DNA from: Dyadobacter bucti
GTDB lineage: Bacteria; Bacteroidota; Bacteroidia; Cytophagales; Spirosomataceae
Reading direction: 5' to 3'
DNA: 64,000 nucleotides
NCBI RefSeq assembly: GCF_005869225.1
Contig: NZ_SWFP01000002.1
Span: 372,001 to 436,000, forward strand
Below the pieces are notes generated by a model, which saw nothing but the letters and a program-made list of their open reading frames with translations, did not search any database and had not been told where the DNA came from. This document shows, one piece after another, positions 63,211 through 64,000 of this stretch. Position numbers and translations under genes: made by a program. Every line of letters starts with the position of its first letter. The stretch's first letter is position 1.

Positions 63211-63810
63211 CTACAACCTCCCCCAAAAAAGAAACGCCACTACCAGCCCCGCCCCGCATAAAATAACTTCCGCATAGTCCGATAAGATCTCCCGCAACCC
63301 CTTCATGGATTTTTGTAGCGTATTGTGAACAGACTGAAGGGAAATATTCATGATATCTGCGATCTGCTGGTGGTTGAACGAATTGAAGTAACGCAGGTTA
63401 ATCACTTCCTGCTGGCGCGACGGCAGTTTGAGCAGGGCGCTGCTGAGCATCTTGGTACGGGTATTTTCCCTTTCCACATCAATAAGCTGGCTTTCTGCGG
63501 AAAGTGAGAAAAGCTTTTGTTCCATTACATTTTCGTCGAGCGCTGTGTCGTGACGGTTCAATGGATTCTGGGTAATCTTCCGGCGCAGGATCCGGAAAAG
63601 ATAGAACTTGATTGAATCGGTGTCAGATAATCGCTGGCGGCCGTTCCAGAGCTCAATAAACATATCCTGGATCGAATCCTCCACCAGCTGCGTGTCCGTT
63701 GTAAGCTTGTGCCCATACTTGTAAAGCACCTCGATCTGCGACTTATACAAGATGGAAAAGGCAGTATCATCACCATCTCTGAAGCTTCTCCACAAGTCTG
63801 TGTCATTCAT
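63211..63810 (-). CDS. ECF RNA polymerase sigma factor with C-terminal hydrophobic tail
   Basis: 199 residues. Region 2 has SFRDGDDTAFSILYKSQIEV and DSIQDMFIELWNGRQRLSDT; region 4 has LPSRQQEVINLRYFNSFNHQ and the helix-turn-helix QIADIMNISLQSVHNTLQKS. The last ~20 residues (AEVILCGAGLVVAFLFWGRL) are hydrophobic and could anchor the protein to the membrane. By position and type it is the partner of FecR and the activator of the SusC/SusD genes, although a 2.2-kb repeat array lies between. Start at ATG 63810. Confidence 0.93.
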   Translation of the reverse strand: MNDTDLWRSFRDGDDTAFSILYKSQIEVLYKYGHKLTTDTQLVEDSIQDMFIELWNGRQRLSDTDSIKFYLFRILRRKITQNPLNRHDTALDENVMEQKLFSLSAESQLIDVERENTRTKMLSSALLKLPSRQQEVINLRYFNSFNHQQIADIMNISLQSVHNTLQKSMKGLREILSDYAEVILCGAGLVVAFLFWGRL

Positions 63811-63847
63811 TATGATTCTTGCCGATACGTGAATAAAATAGCAAGAA

Positions 63848-63855
63848 CAAACTTA
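63848..63855 (-). promoter_or_regulatory. Possible -7 promoter element of the sigma gene
   Basis: TAAGTTTG on the minus strand is an exact match to TAnnTTTG, 37 bp upstream of the sigma-factor ATG. A -33 TTG was not found at a suitable distance. The remaining ~145 bp to the window end show no recognised feature. Confidence 0.35.
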
Positions 63856-64000
63856 TCCCGGTGTCATTAAAAATATCTTAATAAAACATTAACACGGGCC
63901 GTTTATGACCATTTTTTTTAACAATTTCAATAAATAATAGGCTGTATGTCAGGAAATCCGGCTTTTCAAGGCGCAGCTTTCCTGACAAAGGCCATTATTT

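Overview
The window looks like chromosome from a Cytophagales-type Bacteroidota, most like Dyadobacter or a close relative. This is inferred from gene content, not from a search. The signs are a SusC/SusD pair behind an ECF sigma/FecR couple, a gliding-motility (type IX) C-terminal domain, DUF2723, MacB/FtsX-type permeases, WcaJ/WcaI/WcaF-type exopolysaccharide genes, few Shine-Dalgarno sites and occasional TAnnTTTG promoter elements. No rRNA, tRNA, CRISPR array or insertion sequence was recognised.

Layout. 1-4.2 kb: a partial secreted GH95-type glycosidase and an ankyrin protein. 4.2-9.8 kb: a DUF2723 membrane protein divergent from an FtsX-type permease. 10.5-14.0 kb: a small orphan gene, then a minus-strand ECF sigma / HEAT-repeat membrane protein / two DUF4097-like exported proteins. 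14.4-18.1 kb: VOC protein, beta-barrel, lipoprotein, AraC regulator with an SDR. 18.4-23.5 kb: a LuxR-type response regulator, then the most notable locus, a KaiC-KaiB-KaiB-histidine kinase-receiver operon with no KaiA. 23.5-43.1 kb: a minus-strand exopolysaccharide cluster from the Wzc-type tyrosine autokinase down to two YjbH-like outer-membrane proteins. It covers priming transferase, glycosyltransferases, acyltransferases, pyruvyl transferase, flippase, polymerase, GDP-mannose 4,6-dehydratase and kinase/co-polymerase. 43.9-49.5 kb: a type IX cargo-like protein, several small genes, an orphan receiver and a sugar-metabolism operon. 49.9-52.7 kb: an uncharacterised three-gene secreted/lipoprotein operon. 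52.8-64 kb: an SGNH/TPR protein, SusD (broken by an in-frame TAA), SusC, FecR, a 2-kb nested repeat array, and the cognate-type ECF sigma factor.

How the genes fit together. The cluster at 23-43 kb has most of what a Wzx/Wzy-type exopolysaccharide needs: lipid-linked priming, chain assembly, decoration, flipping, polymerisation and chain-length control. A Wza-type export lipoprotein and a GDP-fucose synthase are not visible here. The Kai operon could couple a KaiC ATPase/autokinase and two KaiB forms to a phosphorelay. The sigma/FecR/SusCD set is a standard nutrient-uptake regulon, but its sigma gene is separated from fecR by the repeat array and its SusD reading frame is interrupted.
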